DNA from: Dyadobacter sp. 676
GTDB taxonomy: Bacteria; Bacteroidota; Bacteroidia; Cytophagales; Spirosomataceae
Assembly (NCBI RefSeq): GCF_040448675.1
Contig: NZ_CP159289.1
Coordinates: 2,046,001 to 2,110,000, forward strand
Direction of reading: 5' to 3'
DNA length: 64,000 nucleotides
The notes below the pieces were generated by a model, which saw only the letters and a list, made by a program, of their open reading frames with translations, was not told the DNA's origin and did not search any database. Positions 34,892-44,500 of this stretch are shown here, piece after piece. Position 1 is the stretch's first letter, and each line of letters begins with the position of its first letter. A program made the translations under genes and the position numbers.

Positions 34892-35887
34892 TTGATCATT
34901 GAAACACGCGCCTATGCCCGTGCGGGGCTTTTAGGCAATCCTTCCGATGGCTTTTTCGGCAAGACGATTTCCATATCTGTAAGAAATTTCGGTGCTTCCG
35001 TCTCGCTGTACGAATCGCCCGAGCTGCATATCGAGCCGCAACCGCAGGATCTGAATACCTTCCGGAGCATTTTTCACCTCCGCGATTCGGTGAATATGCT
35101 GGGCTACAACGGCGGTATCCCGCTCATTAAAGCCGGTATCAAAAAATTCGGCGACTATTGCGAAGAGAATGGTATCCGGCTTCCCAACAAGAACTTTACC
35201 GTCCGTTACCGTTCGTCGATCCCGCGGCAGGTCGGCATGTCGGGTTCCAGCGCGATCATCGTCGCATTGTTCCGGGCATTGATGCAATTTTACAAGGTCG
35301 AAATACCCCTCGAAATACTGCCGCAGCTGGTAATGGTAACCGAAACCGAAGAGCTCGGCATTACCGCCGGCTTGCAGGACCGCGTGATCCAGTGTTACGA
35401 AGGTTGTGTGTATATGGATTTTGATAAAACGATGATCCAGACACAGGGCCACGGCCGTTACGAGCGCATTAACCCTGAGCTGCTGCCGAAACTGTATGTG
35501 GCCTACAATACCAATCTCAGCAAAGTTTCAGGCAAGGTGCACAACGACGTGCGCACGCGCTACGACCGCGGGGAAAAAGAGGTGATCGACGTACTGGCCC
35601 AAATCGCACAGAAAGCCGAAGACGGCCGAACGGCATTGCTGGAAGGCCGCCCGGACGATCTGCACCAGCTCATGAATGAAAATTTCGACCTGCGTTGTAA
35701 AATTTATAACGTCCCCGAATCCAACAAGAAGCTGATCAATGCAGCACGCGCCTGCGGTGCCTCCGCCAAATTTGCCGGCTCCGGCGGTACCATTATCGGC
35801 ATCTACAAGGACGACGACATGCTGAACCAGCTATTCGTGCAGTTGAAAAAATTTAACGCACGGGTGATCAGGCCGTTTGTGGTTTGA
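34892..35887 (+). CDS. GHMP kinase, resembling plant glucuronokinase
   Basis: A 331-residue GHMP-superfamily sugar kinase. It starts with TTG (an in-frame stop at 34859 and no ATG between). The start RAYARAGLLGNPSDGFFGKTISISV closely follows the first motif of plant glucuronokinases. The ATP-binding motif is RQVGMSGSSAIIVALFRAL (about residues 110-128) and the third motif is GASAKFAGSGGTIIGIY (about 290-306). GHMP kinases phosphorylate the anomeric or other hydroxyl of sugars; glucuronate 1-phosphate formation is inferred from similarity and from galU downstream, which would make UDP-sugar. Two 7-bp repeat arrays separate it from galU. Confidence 0.75.
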   Translation: MIIETRAYARAGLLGNPSDGFFGKTISISVRNFGASVSLYESPELHIEPQPQDLNTFRSIFHLRDSVNMLGYNGGIPLIKAGIKKFGDYCEENGIRLPNKNFTVRYRSSIPRQVGMSGSSAIIVALFRALMQFYKVEIPLEILPQLVMVTETEELGITAGLQDRVIQCYEGCVYMDFDKTMIQTQGHGRYERINPELLPKLYVAYNTNLSKVSGKVHNDVRTRYDRGEKEVIDVLAQIAQKAEDGRTALLEGRPDDLHQLMNENFDLRCKIYNVPESNKKLINAARACGASAKFAGSGGTIIGIYKDDDMLNQLFVQLKKFNARVIRPFVV

Positions 35888-35888
35888 T

Positions 35889-35923
35889 GGCTGTCGGCTG
35901 TCGGCTGTCGGCTGTCGGCTGTC
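35889..35923. repeat. 7-bp tandem array, five units of GGCTGTC
   Basis: Five perfect, uninterrupted GGCTGTC units directly after the kinase stop. Its complement (GCCGACA in another register) is close to the units of the array at 36003-36030, so the two can pair. Confidence 0.9.
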
Positions 35924-36002
35924 GGCAACAAACTTGCACAGGTCTATTTTTACTCATATTTATTAAGAAAAAGGCTAAAAGCCGAAATTAACCACAAAAA
36001 AG

Positions 36003-36030
36003 GCCGACGGCCGAAAGCCGAAAGCCGAAG
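36003..36030. repeat. 7-bp tandem array, four units of GCCGAAA type
   Basis: Units GCCGACG, GCCGAAA, GCCGAAA and GCCGAAG lie end to end and finish 8 bases before the galU start codon. They are partly complementary to the 35889-35923 array, which would place a long stem in the galU leader. Confidence 0.85.
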
Positions 36031-36038
36031 TACTCACA

Positions 36039-36902
36039 ATGATTCGCAAAGCCGTTATACCTGCCGCCGGGCTGGGGACCCGATTCCTGCCGGCAACCAA
36101 ATCGATGCCTAAAGAAATGCTCCCGATTATCGACATTCCTACCATTCAATATGTGGTACAGGAAGCCGTGGATTCGGGTATCGAAGATATTCTGATCATT
36201 TCCGGAAAGGGCAAACGCGCCATAGAAGACCATTTCGACCGGAATGTGGAGCTTGAAAGCCGTCTGGAAGAGAAGGAGGATTTACTGTGGTTCAATGAAA
36301 TGCGCCGTCTGGCCGATATGGCCAATGTGCATTTTGTACGCCAAAAAGAGGCTAATGGCCTTGGCGACGCCATTTATTACGCGCGCCACCATGTTGGTAA
36401 CGAGCCGTTTGCAGTACTGCTCGGCGACACTATCATGGATTCAGTGATCCCGGTAACGCAGCAATTAATGGACACCTACGAACAATACGGCGGCTCGGTG
36501 ATCGCCGTGGAAGAAGTCCCGGCGAATAAAGTAAACCGCTACGGAATTGTAGGCGGAAACTCGTTGAGCGACTCGATTCTGGAACTGAGCACGCTCGTCG
36601 AAAAACCCGCGATCGACAAAGCCCCGTCTAACCTTGCCATTGCCGGTCGTTACGTGCTCACCCCGGAGATTTTCAATACCATCGAGCAAACGCCCAAGGG
36701 CAAAAACAATGAAATCCAGCTCACCGACTCGCTGTTGCTCCTTTTGAAGCGTGAGAATATCTTTGCACACCATATCGAAGGCAAGCGCCACGATATCGGC
36801 GATAAACTGGATTACCTCAAAACAACCGTCGAATTCGCGTTAAAAAGAAAGGAATTCGCTGAACCATTCCGTAAATTCCTGGTTGATATTCTAAACAAAT
36901 AA
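36039..36902 (+). CDS. galU: UTP--glucose-1-phosphate uridylyltransferase
   Basis: A 287-residue nucleotidyltransferase that makes UDP-glucose from UTP and glucose 1-phosphate in the cytosol. The N-terminal motif AVIPAAGLGTRFLPATKSMPKEMLPI, the QKEANGLGDAIYYA segment, LLGDTIMD, and VEKPAIDKAPSNLAIAGRYVL are all classical. The end HHIEGKRHDIGDKLDYLKTTVEFAL is intact. Start and length match the family. UDP-glucose supplies cell-envelope glycans. Its position after a glucuronokinase-like gene suggests it may also accept uronic acid phosphates, which is inference. Confidence 0.95.
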   Translation: MIRKAVIPAAGLGTRFLPATKSMPKEMLPIIDIPTIQYVVQEAVDSGIEDILIISGKGKRAIEDHFDRNVELESRLEEKEDLLWFNEMRRLADMANVHFVRQKEANGLGDAIYYARHHVGNEPFAVLLGDTIMDSVIPVTQQLMDTYEQYGGSVIAVEEVPANKVNRYGIVGGNSLSDSILELSTLVEKPAIDKAPSNLAIAGRYVLTPEIFNTIEQTPKGKNNEIQLTDSLLLLLKRENIFAHHIEGKRHDIGDKLDYLKTTVEFALKRKEFAEPFRKFLVDILNK

Positions 36903-36921
36903 GCATTCCAAAGCCATAACC

Positions 36922-37611
36922 ATGCCCAAACAAGTCATCGTCAGCGGAGCCACCGGAAACCTCGGTAAAGATGTTGTCAAAAAACTAACGGAGCTTGGTT
37001 ATGGCTTGCATATCAACGTCCGTGAGGGCAAAACGGACGCTTATGCCGACAATGCACACGTTTCGAACTACCTCGCCGACCTCGCCGATGCCGGGCAGGC
37101 CGAACTGTTCGTAGCCAAAGCAATCGCCAGCGCCGGCCGGATCGAAGCCGGCATATTGCTCGCAGGCGGTTTCGCCATGGGGCGACTCGCCGACACTACC
37201 GACGCCGACATCGAGCGAATGCTGACGATGAATTTCAAAACGGCATTTCACGTTGTGAAGCCTCTGATGAAACACTTCAAAGCGAACGGAGGCGGCCAGT
37301 TCATCTTCATAGGAGCACGTCCTGCGCTCGCGCCCGAAACGGGCACCGGAAGTTTCGCTTATACACTCTCGAAAACGCTCATTTTCCAGATGGCCGATCT
37401 TATCAATGCCGAGGGGAAATCGAAGCACATTACGGCAACCGTAATCGTTCCCAGCATTATCGACACGCCCGATAACCGCACCGCTATGCCCGGCTCCGAT
37501 TTCAGCAAATGGGTCCCCGCCGCCGATTTGGCCGAAGGCGTCGCTTTTGTATTAAGTGATACGGGCAAAAAGTTGCGGCAGACTGTTTTGAAACTTTATA
37601 ACGAAGCCTAA
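36922..37611 (+). CDS. SDR family NAD(P)-dependent oxidoreductase
   Basis: A 229-residue short-chain dehydrogenase. The nucleotide motif is VSGATGNLGKDVVKKL (residues 6-21), a variant of TGxxxGxG. The middle strand reads LLAGGFAMG in place of NNAG, and the active-site Tyr-Lys pair appears as FAYTLSKTL with the Ser position replaced by IFIGARPAL. The missing classical Ser suggests an atypical or inactive member. The substrate is unknown. It lies 19 bases after galU on the same strand. Its stop overlaps the end of the convergent lipoprotein gene by 4 bases. Confidence 0.82.
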   Translation: MPKQVIVSGATGNLGKDVVKKLTELGYGLHINVREGKTDAYADNAHVSNYLADLADAGQAELFVAKAIASAGRIEAGILLAGGFAMGRLADTTDADIERMLTMNFKTAFHVVKPLMKHFKANGGGQFIFIGARPALAPETGTGSFAYTLSKTLIFQMADLINAEGKSKHITATVIVPSIIDTPDNRTAMPGSDFSKWVPAADLAEGVAFVLSDTGKKLRQTVLKLYNEA

Positions 37612-38033
37612 TTTTTCTTCAAAACCGGGTTGTAGTCGATTTCAATTTCGCGTCGTCCATCGGGCCCGGCCTCGCCGATCGACACCCGTTCCACGCTCTC
37701 CGCATTTTCCTTTATCTCTTTTTCTGCCCTCTTCTTGTTTTTAATGCGCTTTCCATTCAGAAAATAGGATACGCTGTCCGCAGGGAAATCAAAGGCCCCG
37801 AAATATTGGGATTTCATGATAACGGAATAGGACGAAGCCCTCGGTAGAAAATCACCCTGCATTGTTTGCGGAACAACCAGGTCGTTCATATGGGCAGGGT
37901 CGAGCCTGATTTGTTCATAAGCGGGAGAATGCCCGTCGATTGTGCCGCCACTCCTGCGCGCACAACCCACCAGCACCATCATCACACCGACAGCAAGCAG
38001 GCCATTAGCATATTTACCAAATCCCTCGAACAT
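37608..38033 (-). CDS. Hypothetical lipoprotein
   Basis: A 141-residue exported protein; the start MFEGFGKYANGLLAVGVMMVLVGC gives a good lipobox with Cys24 (a start 8 codons earlier is also possible). The mature part includes SYSVIMKSQYFGAFDFPADSV, SYFLNGKRIKNKKRAEKEIK, and a final ERVSIGEAGPDGRREIEIDY. The NGKRIKNKKRAEKEI phrase recalls the small plug-like repeats in TonB-linked carboxypeptidase-regulatory proteins, but the match is weak. The region upstream of its start carries the degenerate 10-bp repeat array. Confidence 0.55.
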   Translation of the reverse strand: MFEGFGKYANGLLAVGVMMVLVGCARRSGGTIDGHSPAYEQIRLDPAHMNDLVVPQTMQGDFLPRASSYSVIMKSQYFGAFDFPADSVSYFLNGKRIKNKKRAEKEIKENAESVERVSIGEAGPDGRREIEIDYNPVLKKN

Positions 38034-38075
38034 AAGACAGCACTCGTTCATACTCAACCAAAACCAACTATACCC

Positions 38076-38165
38076 GACAACACCTGACTACACACCTCAC
38101 CAAACTTGACCACCTGACTACAACTAACTACGCTTGACCATACCTGACTACTCCTGACCACACCT
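38076..38165. repeat. Degenerate 10-bp repeat array, related to 33201-33300
   Basis: Units GACAACACCT (38076), GACCATACCT (38136), GACTACTCCT (38146) and GACCACACCT (38156) with decayed units between share the consensus of the array at 33201-33300. It lies in the 5' region of the minus-strand lipoprotein gene. Confidence 0.65.
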
Positions 38166-38185
38166 CCTAACCACCACGCCAACAC

Positions 38186-39478
38186 CTAACCTTCCAAAAC
38201 CGCAATCTTCACCTGGGAAATCGTACTCCGCTGTTTTTTAAGCACAGTAAACTCATAATGTTTCGTTCTGACCTTCTCGCCCACCGCCGGAATCCGGCCG
38301 CATTTCCAGATCAGGTAACCGGCTAGCGTCTCGTAGTCGGGGCGCTTGGTAATGTCGTGCGGCAGCCTGTCGTTCAGGTCGGCGATGGATGCCGCGCCCT
38401 GCACGGTATAGGTATTGTCGGCTTCGTTTTTAACGATCGGGGCCTCATTATCGTATTCGTCCTGGATCTCCCCAACCAATTCTTCCAGAATGTCTTCCAT
38501 TGTCACAATGCCGTCCACGCCGCCGTACTCGTCGACGATCACGGCCATTTGCTGGCGGTTCACCTGGAACTCACGCAACAATGCTCCGATTGGTTTTGAG
38601 CCGTGCACCGTAGCGACCGGCCTTATCAGCTCGCGCAGCACGATCTCCTTACCTTGCCGCATTTTAAGCAGCAAGTCTTTCAAATGCAAAACACCGATCA
38701 CCTGGTCCAGCGTATCTTCGTAAACCGGCATCCTGGAATAGCCTTCTTCTATAATTTTTTCGAGTTTGGCTTCAGGGAAATCGTTCACGTCGATCCCCAC
38801 TACCTGAGGCCGGGGGATCATAATCTGCCGCGCGACCCGTTCCGAGAAATCGAAGGCATTTTTGATCAGGTCATAATCCGCCGCTTCGATCATCCCGCTT
38901 TCCTTCTGCTGTTGAACCAGATAGCGCAGTTCGTCGCTGCTATGCACCTCGCTGCCATGCGACGGTGTGATCCCGACTCCTTTCAGAATCACATTCGCGA
39001 TTCCATTCAGCAGCCACACCACCGGCCTGAATATCAGGAAAAAACCATGCAGCGGATAGGACAAAGCCAAGGTCGTCGACTCCGGCCGCTGAATCGCGAT
39101 CGACTTGGGAGCGAGCTCGCCAAAAACAATATGCAGAACGGTGATAATGGCGAATGCGGTAGGTAACGCGATGTGGTGCGCCACTTCCGGATCAATGGAA
39201 AGGCCTACCAGGTCCATTGCGCCAATGATCATTTTCGAAACGACCGGCTCCCCTATCCAACCCAATCCAAGGCTCGCGAGCGTGATACCAAACTGGGTAG
39301 CAGCCAGATAGCCATCAAGATTAGACACAATTTGTTTGGAAAGAATGGCCATCCGGTTTCCCTCCTGAGCCTTCTGTTCGAGCTGCGAAGCGCGGATTTT
39401 AACTATTGCGAACTCGGCAGCGACGAAAAACCCATTCAGCAGAACGAGTACAAGGGTAATGATAACCTGTAAAACCAT
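38186..39478 (-). CDS. CNNM/CorC (hemolysin) family membrane protein
   Basis: A 430-residue protein; the start MVLQVIITLVLVLLNGFFVAAEFAIVK is the family start, while the frame opens 30 codons earlier. Four membrane segments make the DUF21/CNNM domain (about 1-190, with GWIGEPVVSKMI and FGELAPKSIAIQ). A CBS pair follows (IMIPRPQVVGIDVNDFPE, SRMPVYEDTLDQVIGVLHLKDLL, AVIVDEYGGVDGIVTMEDILEELVGEI), then the CorC_HlyC domain at the end. The family transports or senses Mg2+ or Co2+ at the inner membrane. The name hemolysin is historical. It is divergent from DUF763. Confidence 0.92.
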   Translation of the reverse strand: MVLQVIITLVLVLLNGFFVAAEFAIVKIRASQLEQKAQEGNRMAILSKQIVSNLDGYLAATQFGITLASLGLGWIGEPVVSKMIIGAMDLVGLSIDPEVAHHIALPTAFAIITVLHIVFGELAPKSIAIQRPESTTLALSYPLHGFFLIFRPVVWLLNGIANVILKGVGITPSHGSEVHSSDELRYLVQQQKESGMIEAADYDLIKNAFDFSERVARQIMIPRPQVVGIDVNDFPEAKLEKIIEEGYSRMPVYEDTLDQVIGVLHLKDLLLKMRQGKEIVLRELIRPVATVHGSKPIGALLREFQVNRQQMAVIVDEYGGVDGIVTMEDILEELVGEIQDEYDNEAPIVKNEADNTYTVQGAASIADLNDRLPHDITKRPDYETLAGYLIWKCGRIPAVGEKVRTKHYEFTVLKKQRSTISQVKIAVLEG

Positions 39479-39623
39479 GGAGGCCGGCGGATCAGTTTTG
39501 AGATGAAAATGCGTTTTAAAGCTGCATTTTAGCAAAAAATTGTACCATTGAGAAACCACGCCTGCCATTAATGCATGTCCGGTTACCCGTTACTACCCCG
39601 AATTTTCGTAAATTGAGTATCTT

Positions 39624-40829
39624 ATGAAAAGTGGTCATGCCGATTTACCCCTGCATTACGGGAAAGTGCCCGTCTGGCTCGCGCAACGTATGAGCGCGCT
39701 CGGCGGCGCCATCGTAGAGGCGATCGTGATGGAATACGGGCGCGACGCATTCCTCCAAAAAATGAGCGATCCGTTCTGGTTTCAGTCGCTGGGTTGTGTG
39801 CTGGGAATGGACTGGCATTCGTCGGGCATTACCACTTCGGTCATGGGTGCGTTGAAGCAATCGGTGAACCGAAGATCATCGGAGCTGGGCATTTACATAT
39901 GCGGCGGCCGGGGTAAATATTCGAGGCAAACCCCTGCGGAGTTGCTGGCCATTGCGGATAAAACAGGCCTGGACGGCAACCTGCTCGTACATCACAGCAA
40001 GCTCTCCGCTAAGGTCGATAATACGGCCATTCAGGACGGTTTTCAGTTGTACCTGCATTCATTCGTTCTATCCAGAGAAGGCGATTGGGCGGTAATCCAG
40101 CAGGGTATGAACACCGACGACCGGCTTGCACGTCGCTATCACTGGCATTCCCCGAGCGTCCGGTCGTTCATTGAAGAGCCCCATACATTCATTTATGGTC
40201 AAAATCACGGCGATATTCTGAACCTTACCGCCAAAGCCGCGGCCCCCACCCGCTCGGGTATTCTCAATCTTACGAAGGAAAATCCCGATAAGGTTATGCG
40301 GGAAGTTTCGAAGCTCGTCATGCCCGATCACCACGACGTCCGCGCCGAAGACGTTAACCTGAAACGCCTCGGCGCCGTACTCGCATTGGCGCACGACAAT
40401 CCGGTCGACAATATGGAGTCGCTGCTGATGCTCGAAGGCGTAGGACCGCGCACGATCCAGTCGCTCACGCTCGTGAGCGAGATCATCCACGGCACGCCGT
40501 CGCGTTTCAGCGACCCTGCCCGCTTCTCGTTCGCACACGGCGGCAAGGACGGCCACCCATTTCCGGTGCCCATTACCGTGTACGACGAATCCATCCTCAC
40601 CCTCGACCGGGCTATTCAACTTGCCAAAATGGGCAATAAGGACAAATCCGATGCTTTGAAAAACCTCTCAAAAGTGTCTGCGCAGCTCGAAAAGGATTTC
40701 CAGCCCAATAACCGCTTCAACGACATCGTCCAGCACGAACGGGATACTTCCTGGAAATACGAAGGCCGTACCGTGAAAGGCAAGGTACCAAAGCCAAAAG
40801 GCTGGAACGGGCAGTTGGAGTTGTTTTGA
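39624..40829 (+). CDS. DUF763 domain-containing protein
   Basis: A 401-residue protein. The pattern SGHADLPLHYGKVPVWLAQRMSALGGAIVE at the start and DPFWFQSLGCVLGMDWHSSGITTSV are signatures of DUF763. Later segments include EGVGPRTIQSLTLVSEIIHGTPSRFSDPARFSFAHGGKDGHPFPV, written here as pieces of a helix-hairpin-helix-like unit (GVGPRTIQSL) that may contact DNA. The last 30 residues are basic and end NGQLELF. Members occur in bacteria and archaea without known activity; a DNA-related role is inferred only from the GVGPRT helix-hairpin-helix-like motif. It stands alone on its strand. Confidence 0.85.
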   Translation: MKSGHADLPLHYGKVPVWLAQRMSALGGAIVEAIVMEYGRDAFLQKMSDPFWFQSLGCVLGMDWHSSGITTSVMGALKQSVNRRSSELGIYICGGRGKYSRQTPAELLAIADKTGLDGNLLVHHSKLSAKVDNTAIQDGFQLYLHSFVLSREGDWAVIQQGMNTDDRLARRYHWHSPSVRSFIEEPHTFIYGQNHGDILNLTAKAAAPTRSGILNLTKENPDKVMREVSKLVMPDHHDVRAEDVNLKRLGAVLALAHDNPVDNMESLLMLEGVGPRTIQSLTLVSEIIHGTPSRFSDPARFSFAHGGKDGHPFPVPITVYDESILTLDRAIQLAKMGNKDKSDALKNLSKVSAQLEKDFQPNNRFNDIVQHERDTSWKYEGRTVKGKVPKPKGWNGQLELF

Positions 40830-40904
40830 TCGTGAAGTCTTGATTTAGTAATTTGGAATAGTCTTTGTACTGAATAGCAAGCACAATAGCTGATACTCAA
40901 AACT

Positions 40905-41546
40905 ATGATACCGCGTTCCACATCTTCGGTTTTGCCCCGCACGCTGGATGAATTCATTCGGTGGGAGCCCGTCGATGGATTCAAATATGAATGGCACGAC
41001 GGCAAAATAATCAGATTCGGGAAAGTGAAGAAAAAACACCTCTTCATCATCAGAAGACTGCAACAATTGTTCTTCGGTACAACTGCATTTTCCAAAGGCG
41101 GCGCGCTGATTAGGACATCATGCTCAGCGGCATTCAAATGTGCCGGCCGGATTTGGCCCTTTTCTCCGGTAAACAAATCGACGCCTCTGCCAAATCCGAC
41201 GAAGAGCCCATTCCCGAATTTCTCATAGAAGTAATCTCACCGACCGACGACGCCGAAAAAGTCGAAGAAAAACTGGCTGAATACTTTAGTTCGTCCGTCA
41301 AAGTCGTTTGGCACATTTATCCCGACAACGAGGTAGTACGTTTATTCTTCAAAAAATGTCAAAATCTGCACAGAACAGGACATTTGTTCGGCATATCCGG
41401 TGATGGAAGATTTTGAAATTTCGGTGGGTGAATTGCTGTCGATCAAATTGCCAAATAATCACCTTTCCAAGGTATATCTGCATTCTTTCGAGGTGGTAAA
41501 AGCAATTATTCGCTCCATTTTTAATTCCTTTGTACCCGGTTTATAA
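40905..41546 (+). pseudogene. Uma2 family endonuclease-like gene, two apparent frameshifts
   Basis: Three frames build one Uma2-type protein of about 213 residues. Frame one reads MIPRSTSSVLPRTLDEFIRW to GGALI. Frame two reads DIMLSGIQMCRPDLALFSGK through EFLIEVISPTDDAEKVEEKL to NEVVRLFF. Frame three reads NVKICTEQDICSAYPVMEDF to a stop at 41544-41546. One base is missing near GG at 41113-41114 and one A too many is present in the six-A run at 41351-41356. The PD-(D/E)XK core RRPDLA-like pair CRPDLALF and FLIEVISP is present. Uma2 proteins have an endonuclease fold but unclear function. The gene is either decayed or misread twice. Confidence 0.7.
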
Positions 41547-41583
41547 ACTGAACCTGAATAATCTGCATTAAGCAACGTCCTCA

Positions 41584-44500
41584 ATGATCTCCAAAAAAAA
41601 TCTCAAAACACCTCTGACCCTGATGGCGGCTACCACGGTGGCGGTAGTGTCGTGTATGAAAATAGCGCCAATGGCTTCGGGGCCGGTGCTGAAAACGAAC
41701 AGCACGAAAATGGTGGTGAAAGAAGACCCTGCCACCGGCAAAGCAAGAGCCAAAGAAATACGCGAAAAAACGGTCGTTAAACTGGCCGATGGCCTTAAAC
41801 TCGACCTTTGGGCCTCCGATTCGCTCGCTCCTGACCCCGTTGCAATCGCGATGGACGACGCCGGGCGCGTGTACCTGAACAGAACGAACCGCCAGAAAAA
41901 CTCCGAATTCGATATCCGCGGCCACCGCAACTGGATTACCGAATCCATCGCATTGCAGACGGTGGAAGACCGGCGAAAATTCCTGCACAAGACTTTTGCG
42001 CCCGAAAAAAGCAAGGAAAACAGCTGGTTGAAGGACCTCAACGGCGACGGCTCCCACGACTGGAAAGACCTCGCCGTGGAGAAAGACGAGGTTTGGCGTA
42101 TCGAAGACACCGATAACGACGGTATCGCCGACGTATCGATGCGCATCCTCGACGATTTCTTCGACGAAGTTTCTGACGTAGCCGGCGGCTTGCTCGTACG
42201 CGCGAAAGACATTTTCGTGACGATCGCGCCGGATGTGTGGCGTTTGAGGGATACCAACGGAGACGGCGTGCTGGATGAAAAAACGTCGATCAGCCATGGT
42301 TACGGGGTGCATATCGGTTTCAGCGGGCACGGCATGTCGAACCCGATCGAAGGCCCCGACGGCAAGATTTACTGGAACATCGGGGATATCGGGGCCAACA
42401 TTACTACCGCGGACGGGGTAAAACATGAGCACCCCAACTCGGGGATCATCGCCCGCTCGAACCCCGATGGCAGCGATTTCGAGGTGTTCGCGCACGGTCT
42501 GCGCAATACGCACGAGTTTGTGTTCGATGAATATGGTAACCTGATCAGTTCGGACAACGATGGTGACCATCCCGGCGAAAGCGAGCGTCTGGTGCACGTG
42601 GTGGAAGGCTCCGACGCCGGCTGGCGCTCCAACTGGCAGTACGGCAAATACACCGACCCAAAAAACAACAGTTACAAGGTTTGGATGGACGAAAAGCTCT
42701 TCAAACCGCGCTGGGACGGTCAGGCTGCATACATTATTCCTCCTATTCAAAACTACCACAATGGTCCTACCGGTATGCAATACAACCCCGGAACGGCATT
42801 GGGTAAGGAGTGGAAAAACAAATTCTTCCTCGTCGAATTTGTAGGTAACCCGGCCCGTTCGCCGATTTGGTCGTTTGGCTTGAAACCAAAAGGCGCTTCA
42901 TTCGTGCTGGATGGCGAGAAAAACATCCTTACGGGTATCTTGCCTACCGGTATCCGTTTCGGCCCGGATGGCGCATTGTACGTTGCCGACTGGATCAACG
43001 GTTGGGATACCAAAAACTATGGCCGCGTGTGGAAACTCGACGTTACCGACGAGAAAAACGACCTGAAAGCCGTCCGCGCGGAAACCAAGCGTTTGATGCA
43101 ATTGGATTATACCAAACAATCCGACGATGCATTGCTGCCATTGCTTTCCTATGAAGACATGCGTATTCGCCAGAAAGCGCAGTTCGAACTGGCTTCGAGA
43201 GGCGCAAAAGGCGCTGCGGTGCTAAACAAAGCCATCGAACAAAAAAACAACCGGTTCGGCCGCATTCACGGAATCTGGGGAATAGGGCAACTGGCGCGCC
43301 AGGATAAGTCTTATGCCAATGTGCTGATGACGTTGCTCAAAGATTCGGACGAAGAAATCGCCGTGCAGGCTGCTAAAGTGCTTGGTGATGCCAAAATCGC
43401 GGAAGCCGGCCCGATGCTGATCCCGATGCTGAAAAGCAAAAACCCGCGTGCTCAATTCTTCGCCGCCCAGGCGCTCGGCCGTATCCGCGACAAGAATGCC
43501 ATACAGCCTTTGCTCGATATGATCAAAGCGAATAACGACGAGGACGTGTATATCCGCCACGCGGGCGTACTCGCGCTTTCGCGCATAGGCGAAGTCGGCC
43601 CTATCGTTGCGCTGGCCGACAGCCCCGAAAAATCGCTGCGTATTGCCGGTGTACTGGTGCTGCGCCGCATGCGGAACGAGCAGATCGCCGTATTCCTGAA
43701 AGACAAGGACGAATACATTGTGACGGAAGCCGCCCGTGGTATCAACGACGACCTCTCGATCCCGGCCGCATTGCCTGCACTGGCTTCCGTATTGAACGAA
43801 ACGCGCTTTACTTCCGAGCCATTGCTGCGCCGCTCGATCAACGCCGCGCTGCGCGTGGGTGGTGAGCCTCAGCTGGACGACCTGATCGCATTTACAAAAC
43901 GAAAAGACGTAAACACTGAGATGCGGGCGGAAGCGTTGGCGACGCTGGGAACCTGGGCCAGTCCTTCGGTAACCGACCGTGTGGATGGCCGTTATCGCGG
44001 GCCGATCGAGCGCGACCCGGCTGGTGTGAAAGCGAAGATCAAGCCTATGGTTGCAGATCTTTTACAGGAGAACGAACCGGAAATTCTGATCGCCACCGCA
44101 AAAATGCTGACGAATCTTAATGTGAGCGATAACAATGCCGCATTGGCCCAAATCCTCAACGACAGTAAAGATCCCAAAGTGCGCGCTGCCATGCTGGTAG
44201 CACTGAACGACCTGAAATATACGGACATGGAAACTGTCATGAAGAAAGGTATGAGCGACTCCGACGCCGATGTGCGGACGGCAGCATTGAGCATGGTAGG
44301 AAGCGTGAATATGTCGAAAGAAGCGTTGGCTGATATTTCCAACACTATTTTCGAAAAAGGCAGCGTCCGTGAACAGCAGCAGATCCTGAAAGTGCTGGGA
44401 AGCCTGCCGGTAGCGAAAACCGAAACCATTTTCACCGGCCTGATCGGCAAAATGGCGGAGAACAAACTGCCGCAAAACCTGCTGCTTGACCTGGGCGAGG

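Noticed and set aside
38186..39478. True hemolysin
   Set aside because: CNNM, CBS and CorC domains show an ion transport or sensing protein; the name is historical.
41581..42780. 399-codon minus-strand frame opposite the heme-binding lipoprotein
   Set aside because: Composition (Val/His/Arg-rich) is that of an antisense frame; the plus strand has clear domains.
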